Positions 10,738 to 18,415 of a stretch of DNA of 23,346 nucleotides are shown one piece after another (the stretch's first letter is position 1; each line of letters begins with the position of its first letter). Under the pieces are notes generated by a model. That model did no database searches. It was not told the DNA's origin and saw nothing but the letters and a program-made list of their open reading frames with translations. The translations under genes and the position numbers were made by a program. This DNA is from a virus, in IMG/VR virus record IMGVR_UViG_3300044646_000914, positions 1 to 23,346 of that record. One strand, given 5' to 3'.

Positions 10738-12825
10738 ATGCAAGGAGATTCCTACAAGCAGGCAACCGACGTGATGGCACGGGTCGGCGACGAGCCCAAT
10801 GTCAGCGCACTGACCGAGGAGCTGCGGCGTTCGGCCACCGACTACGGCGTCTTCGCCCGTGTCGAGAATGCCGAGAATGTGCGCTACTGCCGCTGGCCTG
10901 GTCAGACCGACGACGGCAAGAAGTGGAATGATGCCAACCGCAACAAGCCGGCATTCCCCTGGGACGGCGCCTCCGACACCCGCATCCCGCTTGCCGACGA
11001 GGTGATCAACGGCCTCGTGGACCTCTGCAGCACCTCCTTCTGGCGCTCGATGCTCCGCGTCAGCCCCACCAACATCAGCCAGCTTGATCAGGCCGTCACC
11101 GCGCACAACCTGATGGACTGGACGGTCAATGCGAAGATGTACAACGACCTCACCCGCGAGGTCGAGCTGCTCTCCCAGTACCTATGGACCTACGGCTGGG
11201 CCGGTGTGCACGTCACCTGGCAGCAGGAGATGGGTCAGAAGGAGCAGTACCTGACCATGGACCAGATCATGGCTCTGGCAGCCCAGTCCCCACAGGACTC
11301 CATCCTTGCCGACCTGCCCAACCTCATCGCCAATCCCGAGGCCGACGACCAATCCGCAGAGCTCCTCCTCTCGGCCTTCCCCAACCTGCGCAAGCGCCGG
11401 GCCCTCAAGGCCATCCGCGACCTGCGCACCGAGGGCGAGTGCGACTTCCCCATCCCGACCATGGTCACCAACAAGCCCATGGTGGCAGCCCTCGCACCCT
11501 ACGACGAGCTGGTCTTCCCGCCCGAGACCACCGACATCCAGTCCGCCCGGGTGGTGTTCCGACGGTTTTACATGACCGAGGCCGAGCTCTTGAACAAGGT
11601 CGAGACCGAGGGCTGGGACGCCGAGTGGGCCCAGGAGGCGATCAACACGATGGGCCGTTTCAGCGACTACTCGGCCTACACCTACGCTGCTGTCGGCCTG
11701 GCCGAAAACTCCATCCTCGACCGCGAGAACCTGATCGAGGTGGTCTATAGCTACCAAAAATCAATCGACTCCGACGGCATCCCGGGCGTGTTCTACACCG
11801 TATTCAGCCCTCAGGTGGGCGACAAATGGGGCTACTTCGACCTCTTGGACTACACGCACGGGCAGTACCCGTTTGTGGTGTGGCGCAGTGAGCTCATCCA
11901 CCGCCAGATCACCGAGAGCCGGGGCGTGCCCGAGGTCTGCTCGACCTGGCAGCACGAGGTCAAGGCCCAGCGCGACTCCATCTTCGACTACACGTCCCTG
12001 GCCACCCTGCCGCCCATCGAGGTCCCCAAGACCCGCGGCGGCAACCTGAAGATCGGCCCGGCGATCCAGATCCCGGTCCTGCGCCGCGGCGAGATCGGCT
12101 TCCTGCAACCGCCCGCCCGCGAGCCCAGTGTGGCCTTCCAACTGATCGCAGCCATCGAGGCCCAGACCGACCGCTACTTTGGGCGCCCGACCGAGAAGGT
12201 CCCCCCGGTGATCACCCAGATGCGCCAGCAGCGCCTGATCAACAACTGGCTGCACGGCTGGACCGAGGCGTTCCGCCAGGTGCTGTCCCTCACCCTGCAG
12301 TACATCGGCCCCGCCGAGATCCAGCGCATCACGGCCTCGGCCACCCCGCTCCCGCCCGACATTCAGGACTTCGACGTGATGCTGAAGTTCGACATCCGCG
12401 AGCTCTCCACCGACCTGGTCACCGAGAAGCTGAAGGCCATCAGCACCCTCGTCCTGCCCCTCGACACCGCCGGCGTCATTGACCGAGCCAAGCTGATCTC
12501 TGTGGCTCTCCGGGCCATTGATCCCAACCTGGCCAGCGAGCTGGTCATGCAGCAGGGCCCTGCCGCGCAGAAGATGTTCGGTGAAACCAACGACGAGGTG
12601 GCGCTGATGAGCCTCGGCAACCCGCCCCAATTGCGCGAGAACGACCCTACAGCAGCCATGCGCCTGCAATTCACTCAGCAGGTGCTACAGAGCAACCCGA
12701 AGTACCAGCAACAGCTCCAGCAGGACCCGCTCTTCCAAGCCAACCTGCAGAAGTACATTGAGAACCTGCAGTTCTCGGTGCAACAGCAGCAGAACGCCGT
12801 CACCGGCAGACTCGGAGTCCAATGA
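10738..12825 (+). CDS. Portal protein
   Basis: A 695-residue protein, the ring at the capsid vertex through which DNA enters and leaves. I chose ATG at 10738, 11 nt after the terminase stop; an upstream in-frame start would overlap terL. The N-terminal region (AFPWDGASDTRIPLADEVIN, near residue 80) is a typical long-portal feature. Helices and a wing-like region follow. A conserved segment (EVCSTWQHEVKAQRDSIFDY, near 400) is seen in podovirus-type and SU10-like portals. The C-terminus is Gln-rich (QQQQNAVTGRLG), as in a barrel or crown. No clear Shine-Dalgarno precedes the start. The assignment rests on position, size and these segments. Confidence 0.85.
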   Translation: MQGDSYKQATDVMARVGDEPNVSALTEELRRSATDYGVFARVENAENVRYCRWPGQTDDGKKWNDANRNKPAFPWDGASDTRIPLADEVINGLVDLCSTSFWRSMLRVSPTNISQLDQAVTAHNLMDWTVNAKMYNDLTREVELLSQYLWTYGWAGVHVTWQQEMGQKEQYLTMDQIMALAAQSPQDSILADLPNLIANPEADDQSAELLLSAFPNLRKRRALKAIRDLRTEGECDFPIPTMVTNKPMVAALAPYDELVFPPETTDIQSARVVFRRFYMTEAELLNKVETEGWDAEWAQEAINTMGRFSDYSAYTYAAVGLAENSILDRENLIEVVYSYQKSIDSDGIPGVFYTVFSPQVGDKWGYFDLLDYTHGQYPFVVWRSELIHRQITESRGVPEVCSTWQHEVKAQRDSIFDYTSLATLPPIEVPKTRGGNLKIGPAIQIPVLRRGEIGFLQPPAREPSVAFQLIAAIEAQTDRYFGRPTEKVPPVITQMRQQRLINNWLHGWTEAFRQVLSLTLQYIGPAEIQRITASATPLPPDIQDFDVMLKFDIRELSTDLVTEKLKAISTLVLPLDTAGVIDRAKLISVALRAIDPNLASELVMQQGPAAQKMFGETNDEVALMSLGNPPQLRENDPTAAMRLQFTQQVLQSNPKYQQQLQQDPLFQANLQKYIENLQFSVQQQQNAVTGRLGVQ

Positions 12826-13064
12826 AACTGAACGACGAACAACTCTCGGAGGCCCTGTCAGTGTCCGAGGAGCACCCGGTGCTCAAGGCCATTGGCCAGG
12901 TCATCGACGACACGCTACGGGACGAGGTACACAGCGCCCTCCTCCCATCGCTTTCCGCGGAGGACCGTGCCTACAACGCAGGCCGGGCAGCCGCGATCAA
13001 GGATCTCATCGCACAAATCAGTGCGCTGCGAAACGGGAGAGACTTGACTTCCGGTCAATTCTAG
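12822..13064 (+). CDS. Small helical protein after the portal
   Basis: An 80-residue protein whose ATG overlaps the portal stop (ATGA). It is predicted alpha-helical (QLSEALSVSEEHPVLKAIGQ, then SAEDRAYNAGRAAAIKDLIA) and mildly acidic, ending in NGRDLTSGQF. Small helical proteins of this kind commonly sit between portal and scaffold in phages, where their function is unassigned. Context suggests head assembly; no motif tells more. A Cys-free, soluble product is expected. Confidence 0.7.
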   Translation: MKLNDEQLSEALSVSEEHPVLKAIGQVIDDTLRDEVHSALLPSLSAEDRAYNAGRAAAIKDLIAQISALRNGRDLTSGQF

Positions 13065-13143
13065 GCTCTCACTCACACAACGGCTTCTTGGTTGGCCTCA
13101 ACAACCATGGTTGCAGCATACCCGGCTTGCAGGGTCTAAAAGC
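13065..13143. promoter_or_regulatory. Short intergenic region with a 12-bp palindrome
   Basis: The 79-nt gap contains the perfect palindrome CAACCATGGTTG (13102-13113) and a competing hairpin GGTTG/CAACC (13090-13094 with 13102-13106). The palindrome could be a dimeric operator site or form a hairpin in the leader of the scaffold gene. No T-tract follows it, so it is not a normal terminator. No promoter boxes are convincing. Confidence 0.35.
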
Positions 13144-14154
13144 ATGGACATCCAAACGACACAGGAAGCGCCCCTGTCTAAAAACACGGCACAGCCCCCA
13201 ATCAACCCGATGCAGTTCGACGAATCGGCGTTGGCCAAGTTGCTGAAGACACGATTCAGCGGGGAGGAGGAGAAGGCGTCAGACGTCGAGCAACAAGCGC
13301 CGGAGCCGGAAGCCACTTCAGTGGACGATCAGGCCGAGGATGCGGAGCCGACCGCAGAACAAACGGATGCGCAGGCCGAGTCGCCTGAGCAGGATGTTCT
13401 TTCCGAGACCGAAGAGAACAGCGACGAGGAATCGCTGGGCTACCGCAAACGCATCGACAAGCTCACGCGCCAGAAGAAAGAGGCGCTGGAGAAGGCCGAG
13501 GCGCTCGAGCGGGAGCTCAACGATGCCAAGACCAAACTGGAGCAGACCAACGACAGGCCGACCGCGGTGCAGTCCGCTGCAGACCCGTTTGCCGATGTCT
13601 GGGAAGTGTCGAAACTCAACGATGAGTGGAGCAAGGCCCGGAATCTTAAACGGTGGTGCGAGGACAACATCGACGGCTGCGAAGTAGAGGGCAAGGAGTA
13701 CAGCGCGGATGACGTGAAGCAGATCAAGCGGCGTGTAGAAGACGCCATCGACCTGCACATCCCGAATCGCGCCCGCTTCCTGCAGAACTACCAGCAGATC
13801 AAGCCCATCGCGGAACAGCTCTACCCATGGTGGAAAGACCGTTCGGCTACCGAGTACACCGAGGCGCAGGCCGTCCTGCGGCAACTGCCGCAGATTGCCT
13901 CACTGCCGGAGTACCAGGTGCTGGTCGGTGACTTCATTGCCGGGCGCAAGTTGCGTCTGGCGCAGGAGTCCGCCAAGGGCAAGCCATCTGCCACCCGCCC
14001 ACTGGTCAAGGCACCCAGTCAGCCTGGTCGACCGACCGCAATCCCTGCATCAAAGAAGGATGCGGCCAAGGTCGGCCTGGATAAAGCCAAGTCGCAGTTC
14101 CGAAAGTCCGGGACGACCACCGAATTAGCCCAAGTACTCAAAAGGATGCTCTAA
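13144..14154 (+). CDS. Scaffolding protein-like head assembly protein
   Basis: A 336-residue protein. I chose ATG at 13144 after the gap; an in-frame TTG 33 nt upstream would start inside the palindrome. Residues about 35-100 are a long acidic, disordered Glu/Asp/Gln/Ala-rich stretch. A Lys/Glu coiled-coil follows (RKRIDKLTRQKKEALEKAEA) up to about 145. The C-terminal part has a helical domain (FLQNYQQIKPIAEQLYPWWK), then a basic Lys/Pro/Ser tail (KGKPSATRPLVKAPSQPGRP) ending in LAQVLKRML. An acidic N-terminus, coiled-coil and basic C-terminal tail, directly upstream of the major capsid gene, is the typical scaffold layout. I see no protease motif. Confidence 0.75.
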   Translation: MDIQTTQEAPLSKNTAQPPINPMQFDESALAKLLKTRFSGEEEKASDVEQQAPEPEATSVDDQAEDAEPTAEQTDAQAESPEQDVLSETEENSDEESLGYRKRIDKLTRQKKEALEKAEALERELNDAKTKLEQTNDRPTAVQSAADPFADVWEVSKLNDEWSKARNLKRWCEDNIDGCEVEGKEYSADDVKQIKRRVEDAIDLHIPNRARFLQNYQQIKPIAEQLYPWWKDRSATEYTEAQAVLRQLPQIASLPEYQVLVGDFIAGRKLRLAQESAKGKPSATRPLVKAPSQPGRPTAIPASKKDAAKVGLDKAKSQFRKSGTTTELAQVLKRML

Positions 14155-14157
14155 ACC

Positions 14158-15219
14158 ATGCCCCTACTTCAGCCCAACCAGGGCGGCTCTGTGCCGCTCG
14201 CTTCAACCTCCGCCGCTCGTGAAGATCTGGCGGATTACATCGCCATCGTCGATGCCAAGTCGACCCCGTTCGTGTCCATGGCCCCTAAGGGCCGTGACAT
14301 CGGCAATATGCAGTTCTCTTGGCAGGTCGATAACTACGGCGCCCCCGTGCTCGCCGGCGTGGTCGACGGCACCGACGTGACCGTTGCCAGCGCCTCGAAC
14401 CCGGTGGTCAACCGGACCCGCTTGAACAACTACGGCCAGGCCTTCCGCCGGGACCTGCGCATCGGTTTCATCGCCGAGACTCAGGACGTTGCTGGTGTGA
14501 CCGATGAGTTGGCCAACGGCATTGCCAAGAAGCTCGTCGAGATCAAGCGCGACATGGAGTCGACCTTCATGTGCACCAACCAAGCTGCCCAGGCCGACAA
14601 CGGTTCGAGCAACGCCTACCTGACCGGCTCCCTCGGCAACTGGCTGACCAGCACCAACGCCTCGAACATCGGTGCGTGCGCTTCCGGTTCGCCCTTCCTG
14701 CCGGCCTCCGGCGCGGTTGACACCACGGCTTCCGCCTCATTCACTGAGGCGACCGCTCAGAACGTGCTGACGGCCATCTACAGCGCCACCGGCACCTTCC
14801 GGGACTACGATTGTATCCTGGGCACCACGCTCAAGCGTGCGTTCACCAACCTCACGGCCTCGGGTGTTACCCAGGTTGTCAACGCCAACAGCATCGCTGC
14901 CACCAGCGTCCGTACCTTCAACCAGGACCTGTCCAGTGATAGCTTCAAGGCGTCCATCGACATTTTCGAGGGCGACTTTGGTCGCTTGATCCTGCACCCG
15001 TCCACCTTTGTCGGTGGCAAGACCAGCACTTCCCTGACCGCCCAGGCCTTCAAGGGCTACGTCATCCCGATGGACATGGTCGAGGTGCGCTACGCCAAGC
15101 TGCCCCAGGTCAAGGATCTGCCTGACGCCGGTGGCGGCCCTGCCCGCCTCGTTGAGGCCATTGCCGGTCTGGTTTGCAAAAACCCGTCGGGCTTTGGTAT
15201 GTTCAACGGCGCGAGCTAG
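14158..15219 (+). CDS. Major capsid protein (SU10-type HK97 fold)
   Basis: A 353-residue shell protein, preceded by AAAAGGA. N-terminal features fit the SU10 major capsid family: REDLADYIAIVDAKSTPFVS (21-40), then NMQFSWQVDNYGAP, and a central helix (VEIKRDMESTFMCTNQAAQA) equivalent to the family's long spine helix. The later Ala/Thr/Ser-rich region (ALLGTLKRAFTNL-like segment, then FEGDFGRLILHPSTF) and the ending LPQVKDLPDAGG also fit. The HK97 fold is inferred from family membership, not visible directly. Codon use is strongly GC-ending and regular, as expected for a highly expressed gene. A strong terminator follows directly, and scaffold precedes by 3 nt. Confidence 0.88.
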   Translation: MPLLQPNQGGSVPLASTSAAREDLADYIAIVDAKSTPFVSMAPKGRDIGNMQFSWQVDNYGAPVLAGVVDGTDVTVASASNPVVNRTRLNNYGQAFRRDLRIGFIAETQDVAGVTDELANGIAKKLVEIKRDMESTFMCTNQAAQADNGSSNAYLTGSLGNWLTSTNASNIGACASGSPFLPASGAVDTTASASFTEATAQNVLTAIYSATGTFRDYDCILGTTLKRAFTNLTASGVTQVVNANSIAATSVRTFNQDLSSDSFKASIDIFEGDFGRLILHPSTFVGGKTSTSLTAQAFKGYVIPMDMVEVRYAKLPQVKDLPDAGGGPARLVEAIAGLVCKNPSGFGMFNGAS

Positions 15220-15232
15220 TCTTAGTTTCAAC

Positions 15233-15272
15233 GGGGGAGGTCCACTCCGGGCCTCCCCCTCTTTCCTTTCTC
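15233..15272 (+). terminator. Rho-independent terminator after the major capsid gene
   Basis: GGGGGAGG (15233-15240) pairs perfectly with CCTCCCCC (15252-15259) around an 11-nt loop, followed by a T-rich tract TCTTTCCTTTCTC to 15272. It sits 13 nt after the capsid stop and next to the next start codon. Such a terminator would lower transcription of downstream genes relative to the capsid gene, which is common in phages. Confidence 0.75.
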
Positions 15273-15656
15273 ATGGCTCACAATTCCGCATCCTCTGTCA
15301 TCGCAAACGCTCTCGACGACCTGCCCGGCGAACTGCGCCGCGCCGTCATCAAGGAGTTCCAATCCGGCATCCAGAAGGACTGGGTGCAAGCTGGAATACA
15401 GCAGAAGCGCATCGCCAAGGACTCTGATCGAGAGGTCCGCGCTATCGACGGCATCGGGCGGCTGCGGATGCGGATCGACCCCACGCTCTACCATGCCTGG
15501 GGCAGCAAGTACGGCTACGATTGCTGGAAGGACTCCCAATTTTTGAAAGAGGTCGAGCGGGATAACCCCGAGGTGCGAGTGCGCTGCGGGGCTACACGCT
15601 TGCAGGTTGGATGGAGCGGTGGCACAAAACGCAGCAGTCAGAAGTTCACCCTATGA
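15273..15656 (+). CDS. Small hypothetical virion-region protein
   Basis: A 127-residue protein. I chose ATG at 15273, after the terminator; an in-frame upstream ATG at 15174 would lie within the capsid gene. The N-terminal half is helical (SSVIANALDDLPGELRRAVI). The C-terminal half has a conserved-looking aromatic segment (LYHAWGSKYGYDCWKDSQFL) and an Asn-Pro-Glu-Val-Arg-Val-Arg-Cys run, as in a small folded domain. It could be a head or connector accessory protein given its place after the capsid gene, but I do not recognise the family. It overlaps the next gene through ATGA. Confidence 0.7.
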   Translation: MAHNSASSVIANALDDLPGELRRAVIKEFQSGIQKDWVQAGIQQKRIAKDSDREVRAIDGIGRLRMRIDPTLYHAWGSKYGYDCWKDSQFLKEVERDNPEVRVRCGATRLQVGWSGGTKRSSQKFTL

Positions 15657-15907
15657 ATGTCGGATCAAACCGCCAACTGGCCGGCGAATACGGTGGCCGG
15701 TACATCGACGCCTCCGCGGGCACTGTGACCGGCAACTACATGGAGATCCATGCCGTTGCCACGACCATCCTCGGCGCCGTCTCGTCCAACATCACCAACT
15801 TCCCTGCCGGCGTGACCATCCAGGCCGGCGATTCGATCTCGGGCGTGTTTACCTCGGTGGCTGTATCCTCCGGGGCGATCATCGCCTACAACCGCAAGTG
15901 GGTCTAA
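15653..15907 (+). CDS. Small beta-rich protein, possible head decoration protein
   Basis: An 84-residue protein read from the ATG overlapping the previous stop (ATGA). The sequence is almost all beta-like with Gly/Thr/Ala/Val repeats (GGRYIDASAGTVTGNYMEIH, then NFPAGVTIQAGDSISGVFTS) and few charges. This composition and its position just after the capsid genes fit small decoration or head-fibre proteins, which often have such jelly-roll-like stretches, but there is no diagnostic motif. The pattern Gly-Asp-Ser-Ile-x-Gly-x-Phe then Ala-Ile-Ile-Ala-Tyr may mark a conserved small virion family. Function inferred from context only. Confidence 0.65.
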   Translation: MNVGSNRQLAGEYGGRYIDASAGTVTGNYMEIHAVATTILGAVSSNITNFPAGVTIQAGDSISGVFTSVAVSSGAIIAYNRKWV

Positions 15908-15908
15908 A

Positions 15909-16148
15909 ATGCGTCTCGGACTAGGACTAGGACTCGGCGTGCAGCAAGCCCTTGGTGGGGCTGGCGGCGGCGCCGACCTGCCTATCATCCGGCGCGACCT
16001 GCTGCAGGAGGACGACTTCTTCGTTTTCCTCGAGGACGGTACATCCAAGATCGTCATCACTTTCGGTACTTTCGATTCCCTGCTGCTGGAGGACGCCTCG
16101 TTCCTCCTGCGGGAGGACACCGGCAAACTCATCATCCAAGCCAACTGA
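15909..16148 (+). CDS. Small Leu/Asp-repeat protein of the virion region
   Basis: A 79-residue protein starting 1 nt after the previous stop. It opens with a Gly/Leu run (LGLGLGLGVQQALGGAGGGA) that may be flexible. It then shows an internal repeat of the form LL-x-E-D-x2-F-x-x-x-ED-G/T: LLQEDDFFVFLEDG (residues about 31-44) and LLLEDASFLLREDTG (about 58-72). Short proteins with repeated LLLEDG-like motifs are frequent among uncharacterised phage structural-region genes. The role could be as a short fibre or spacer; this is inference. No signal peptide is visible. Confidence 0.6.
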   Translation: MRLGLGLGLGVQQALGGAGGGADLPIIRRDLLQEDDFFVFLEDGTSKIVITFGTFDSLLLEDASFLLREDTGKLIIQAN

Positions 16149-16151
16149 CCC

Positions 16152-17321
16152 ATGCCAGACACAAAAATCACGGCCCTAACGGCCATCACCACGGTTGATC
16201 CGGCAGCGGACGTGCTGCCGATTGTCGACATCTCGGACACGTCCATGGCGGCCTCTGGCACGACCAAGAAGGTCACCAGCAACCAGATCCTCGGCGCAGG
16301 CGGCACCGCCACCCTCGCCTCCGCCACCATCACCGGCGATCTGACGGTGGATACCTCGACGCTGAAGGTGGATTCGGCGAACAATCGGGTGGGTATTAAT
16401 ACTGCCACGCCGACTGCTGGCAATGTGTTGGATATTGTCAGTGCTACCAGCAATAACTTCATCAGGTTCACTGATTCTGTAAATGCCACTGGATACCTTG
16501 GAATTGCATCCACAGGATCTGCTTATCTTCACGGCAACAACAACAAGGTAAGTCTTAGCTGTTCAACGTCTAACACGACTCCGACTGAGCAATTGCGAAT
16601 CACTGCACCCGGTGTTTTCGAATTCCTCGACGGCGCTGGCGGCACTCGAATGACCCTCAACAGCACGGGGCTGGCCGTGGGGACTGTGCCTTCAAGCTAC
16701 AAATTTGAAGTAGGAAATGGAGGATCTGATACTCGTGCGATTTTCAATCCGAACAATGCGTTTTCTATTGGTGTTAAGAATGGCGCGAACCAGCTTGGTG
16801 GATGGATCGGATCTGCTGGAAACAACATCCTGACTTTCTCAGGAAATGATGGAACCATGAAGGTTACCATTGATAATCCCGGCAACGTCGGCGTGGGGGT
16901 TACGCCGAGTGCGTGGAGTTCTCCTTACAAGTCGATTGAGTTGGATGGTGGTAATCTCTCAGTTTATCCGACTACAGACTTCTACATCTCTCAGAACGCT
17001 GTAAATGTCGGTGGTTGGAAGTACAAAGCAACTGGCTTTGCTTCTCAGTACATCCAAGTCAATAGCCAGCACCGCTGGCAAATCGCCGCTTCAGGCACCG
17101 CTGGCAACGCCATCACCTTCACCCAAGCGATGACGCTCGACGCGAGCGGGAATCTGTTGGTGGGTCTTACTGCTGCCGGAACCACCGCTGCCAAGACCAT
17201 CCAGATTGCCGATGGCACCGCCCCTACGGCAAACGTTTCTGGCGGCCAGCTCTACGTCGAAGCCGGTGCGTTGAAGTACCGTGGAAGCTCTGGCACTGTC
17301 ACCACGCTCGCTAACGCCTAA
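16152..17321 (+). CDS. Tail fibre or spike-like protein
   Basis: A 389-residue protein. The N-terminus (DTKITALTAITTVDPAADVL, then PIVDISDTSMAASGTTKKVT) matches a common phage fibre start that anchors to the virion. The body shows a recurring motif of Gly/Asn-Val-Gly-Ile/Val: NNRVGINTATP (about 77-87), GLAVGTVPSS, GNVGVGVTPS and GNLLVGLTAAG, as in repeat-built trimeric fibres. The end (YVEAGALKYRGSSGTVTTLA) is also common in such proteins. There is no C-terminal endosialidase-type chaperone. DNA of the middle (about 16440-17070) is richer in A+T with different third-position use, consistent with a swapped host-binding part. Receptor unknown. Confidence 0.75.
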   Translation: MPDTKITALTAITTVDPAADVLPIVDISDTSMAASGTTKKVTSNQILGAGGTATLASATITGDLTVDTSTLKVDSANNRVGINTATPTAGNVLDIVSATSNNFIRFTDSVNATGYLGIASTGSAYLHGNNNKVSLSCSTSNTTPTEQLRITAPGVFEFLDGAGGTRMTLNSTGLAVGTVPSSYKFEVGNGGSDTRAIFNPNNAFSIGVKNGANQLGGWIGSAGNNILTFSGNDGTMKVTIDNPGNVGVGVTPSAWSSPYKSIELDGGNLSVYPTTDFYISQNAVNVGGWKYKATGFASQYIQVNSQHRWQIAASGTAGNAITFTQAMTLDASGNLLVGLTAAGTTAAKTIQIADGTAPTANVSGGQLYVEAGALKYRGSSGTVTTLANA

Positions 17322-17332
17322 TCCATACCACC

Positions 17333-17743
17333 ATGAACATCTCCATTGTCTGGATCATCGAACGCCTTCTCGTCAAACCGACCGAAGGCTCCCTCACCGA
17401 TGTCGTCATCACCGCCGACTGGCGTTGCAACGGCACCGAAACCACCGGCTCTGGCGACACCGAGCAGACCTTCAGCGGCACCTGCTACGGCTCCTGCTCA
17501 TTCGCGCCGCCGACTGGTAGCTTCACTCCGTATCCTGACCTCACGCAGGATCAGGTTCTTGGTTGGTGCTACGCCAACGGAGTCGATCAAGCGGCCATCG
17601 AAGCGAACGTCACCGCGCAGATCAACAACCAGATCAACCCGCCCGTGGTGAGTCTGCCGCTGCCGTGGGTGCCGCCGGTGCCTCCGCCCGAGCCGGTTGT
17701 TGTTGCCGAGCCTGAGGTTGTTGCCGATGCTCCCGCCGCATGA
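17333..17743 (+). CDS. Small proline-rich virion-region protein
   Basis: A 136-residue protein starting 11 nt after the fibre stop. The N-terminal domain (SLTDVVITADWRCNGTETTG, about 20-39) is beta-like, with Cys-x3-Cys-like and FSGTCYGSCSFAPP. It then has YPDLTQDQVLGWCYAN (about 64-79) and a helix, and a tail rich in Pro, Val and Glu (PPVPPPEPVVVAEPEVVADA). This order, NGT-containing beta-domain, then LTxxQVLGW, then PLPW, recalls a small protein I associate with cyanophages (DUF7936), usually near fibre genes. Function there is unknown. A second open frame overlaps it but lacks such features. Confidence 0.7.
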   Translation: MNISIVWIIERLLVKPTEGSLTDVVITADWRCNGTETTGSGDTEQTFSGTCYGSCSFAPPTGSFTPYPDLTQDQVLGWCYANGVDQAAIEANVTAQINNQINPPVVSLPLPWVPPVPPPEPVVVAEPEVVADAPAA

Positions 17744-17892
17744 TCAAGATCGAACTCACTCCCCAGCAGTTCAACCAACTCTATGAGCTGCTCGTCATTG
17801 GAATGAAGGCCGGCAACGTGACCAACATGAAGGTCGGCCTTCCTCTTGTGGAACTCCTCGAAACCGCAGCAGCCCAACACAAGCCTGAGTAG
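17740..17892 (+). CDS. Very small helical protein
   Basis: A 50-residue protein whose ATG overlaps the preceding stop (ATGA). The sequence is MIKIELTPQQFNQLYELLV, then IGMKAGNVTNMKVGLPLVEL and a short charged end. It is an amphipathic helix pair with no membrane segment. It lies between the fibre-region protein and the two membrane proteins, so it could belong to the lysis or fibre groups. Its good reading-frame fit and coupled start make it likely real; function is unknown. Confidence 0.6.
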   Translation: MIKIELTPQQFNQLYELLVIGMKAGNVTNMKVGLPLVELLETAAAQHKPE

Positions 17893-17895
17893 GAC

Positions 17896-18066
17896 ATGAC
17901 CAACGATTCATCGACCAACGCCGTCACTGTAGCCATCAGCGCAGCCGCTGGCCTGACCGCTGCATCGTTGGCCCCTATCCTCACCCAGTGGGTCCAGCTA
18001 GGAACCGCCGTGCTGGGGTTCCTATGCATGGCCTACGGCACCTACAAACTGTTTTTCGGAAAATGA
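17896..18066 (+). CDS. Small holin-like membrane protein A
   Basis: A 56-residue protein with a hydrophilic N-terminus (MTNDSSTN) and two hydrophobic segments, VTVAISAAAGLTAASLA and GTAVLGFLCMAYGTYKLFF, joined by PILTQWVQL. The short basic end is GK. A small two-segment protein next to another membrane protein, just before a spanin-like pair, is typical of a phage lysis cassette. It overlaps the next start through ATGA. It may be a holin or an antiholin; which of the two adjacent proteins makes the hole cannot be told. Confidence 0.6.
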   Translation: MTNDSSTNAVTVAISAAAGLTAASLAPILTQWVQLGTAVLGFLCMAYGTYKLFFGK

Positions 18067-18245
18067 ATCCCAACATCGCATCCCTCATCCGCCACGGCCT
18101 CACCGCCGCCGGCGGTTTTGTCATCGCCCGCGGCCTCGCTTCCTCCGAGCAGATCACCGAGCTGGTTGGGGCTCTGCTGTCGCTGGCCAGCGTCGGCTGG
18201 TCCATCAAGAGCAACCTCAAGAAGCCTGCCGATCCGAAGCAGTGA
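18063..18245 (+). CDS. Small holin-like membrane protein B (Pam3-gp28-like)
   Basis: A 60-residue protein. I chose the ATG in the ATGA overlap; an in-frame upstream start falls inside the previous gene. It has an Arg-His-containing start (IASLIRHGLTAAGGFVIARG) and a second hydrophobic stretch (ITELVGALLSLASVGWSI), then a Lys-rich tail (KSNLKKPADPKQ). The pattern RHGLTAAGGxxxARG...LxGALLxLASVGWSI resembles the putative phage holin family named after Pam3 gp28. It would sit in the inner membrane and form lesions at the end of infection. The family name is from memory and should be checked. Confidence 0.65.
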   Translation: MNPNIASLIRHGLTAAGGFVIARGLASSEQITELVGALLSLASVGWSIKSNLKKPADPKQ

Positions 18246-18415
18246 ACTGGATCTACCAGATCCTGAAGGCCCTGCTCGATTGGCTGCGGGAAACACCACC
18301 CACCGATATCCAACATGGAAAAGCACCCGAGGCTCTCAAGAACGATCTGGCTGATCGCATTGCTGGACTGCCTCGGTTGCCAGATGACCAAGGTGGTCCT
18401 GGTCCCTTCCGGTGA
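18242..18415 (+). CDS. Small amphipathic protein, possible inner spanin-like partner
   Basis: A 57-residue protein read from a GTG overlapping the preceding stop (GTGA). It starts NWIYQILKALLDWLRE, an amphipathic helix that could insert in the membrane, followed by TPPTDIQHGKAPEALKNDLA and a Gly/Pro-rich end. The following gene starts inside it in the +1 frame and overlaps for about 100 nt. Nested pairs in the order small membrane-anchored protein then lipoprotein are typical for Rz/Rz1-type spanins. The N-terminal helix is shorter than a normal membrane anchor, so the spanin assignment is weak. Confidence 0.45.
   Translation: MNWIYQILKALLDWLRETPPTDIQHGKAPEALKNDLADRIAGLPRLPDDQGGPGPFR

Noticed and set aside
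11761-12669. 302-codon open frame on the - strand
   Set aside because: Antisense shadow of the portal gene; its composition (Gly/Asp/Leu/Val/His) reflects reverse-complemented third positions.
15665-16513. 282-codon open frame on the - strand
   Set aside because: Antisense to four small + strand genes whose coupled starts and overlaps are clear; the product has no domain.
17346-17651. 101-codon alternative + frame inside the proline-rich small gene
   Set aside because: Ser/Pro/Arg/Thr low-complexity product; the chosen frame has recognisable motifs and a coupled downstream start.
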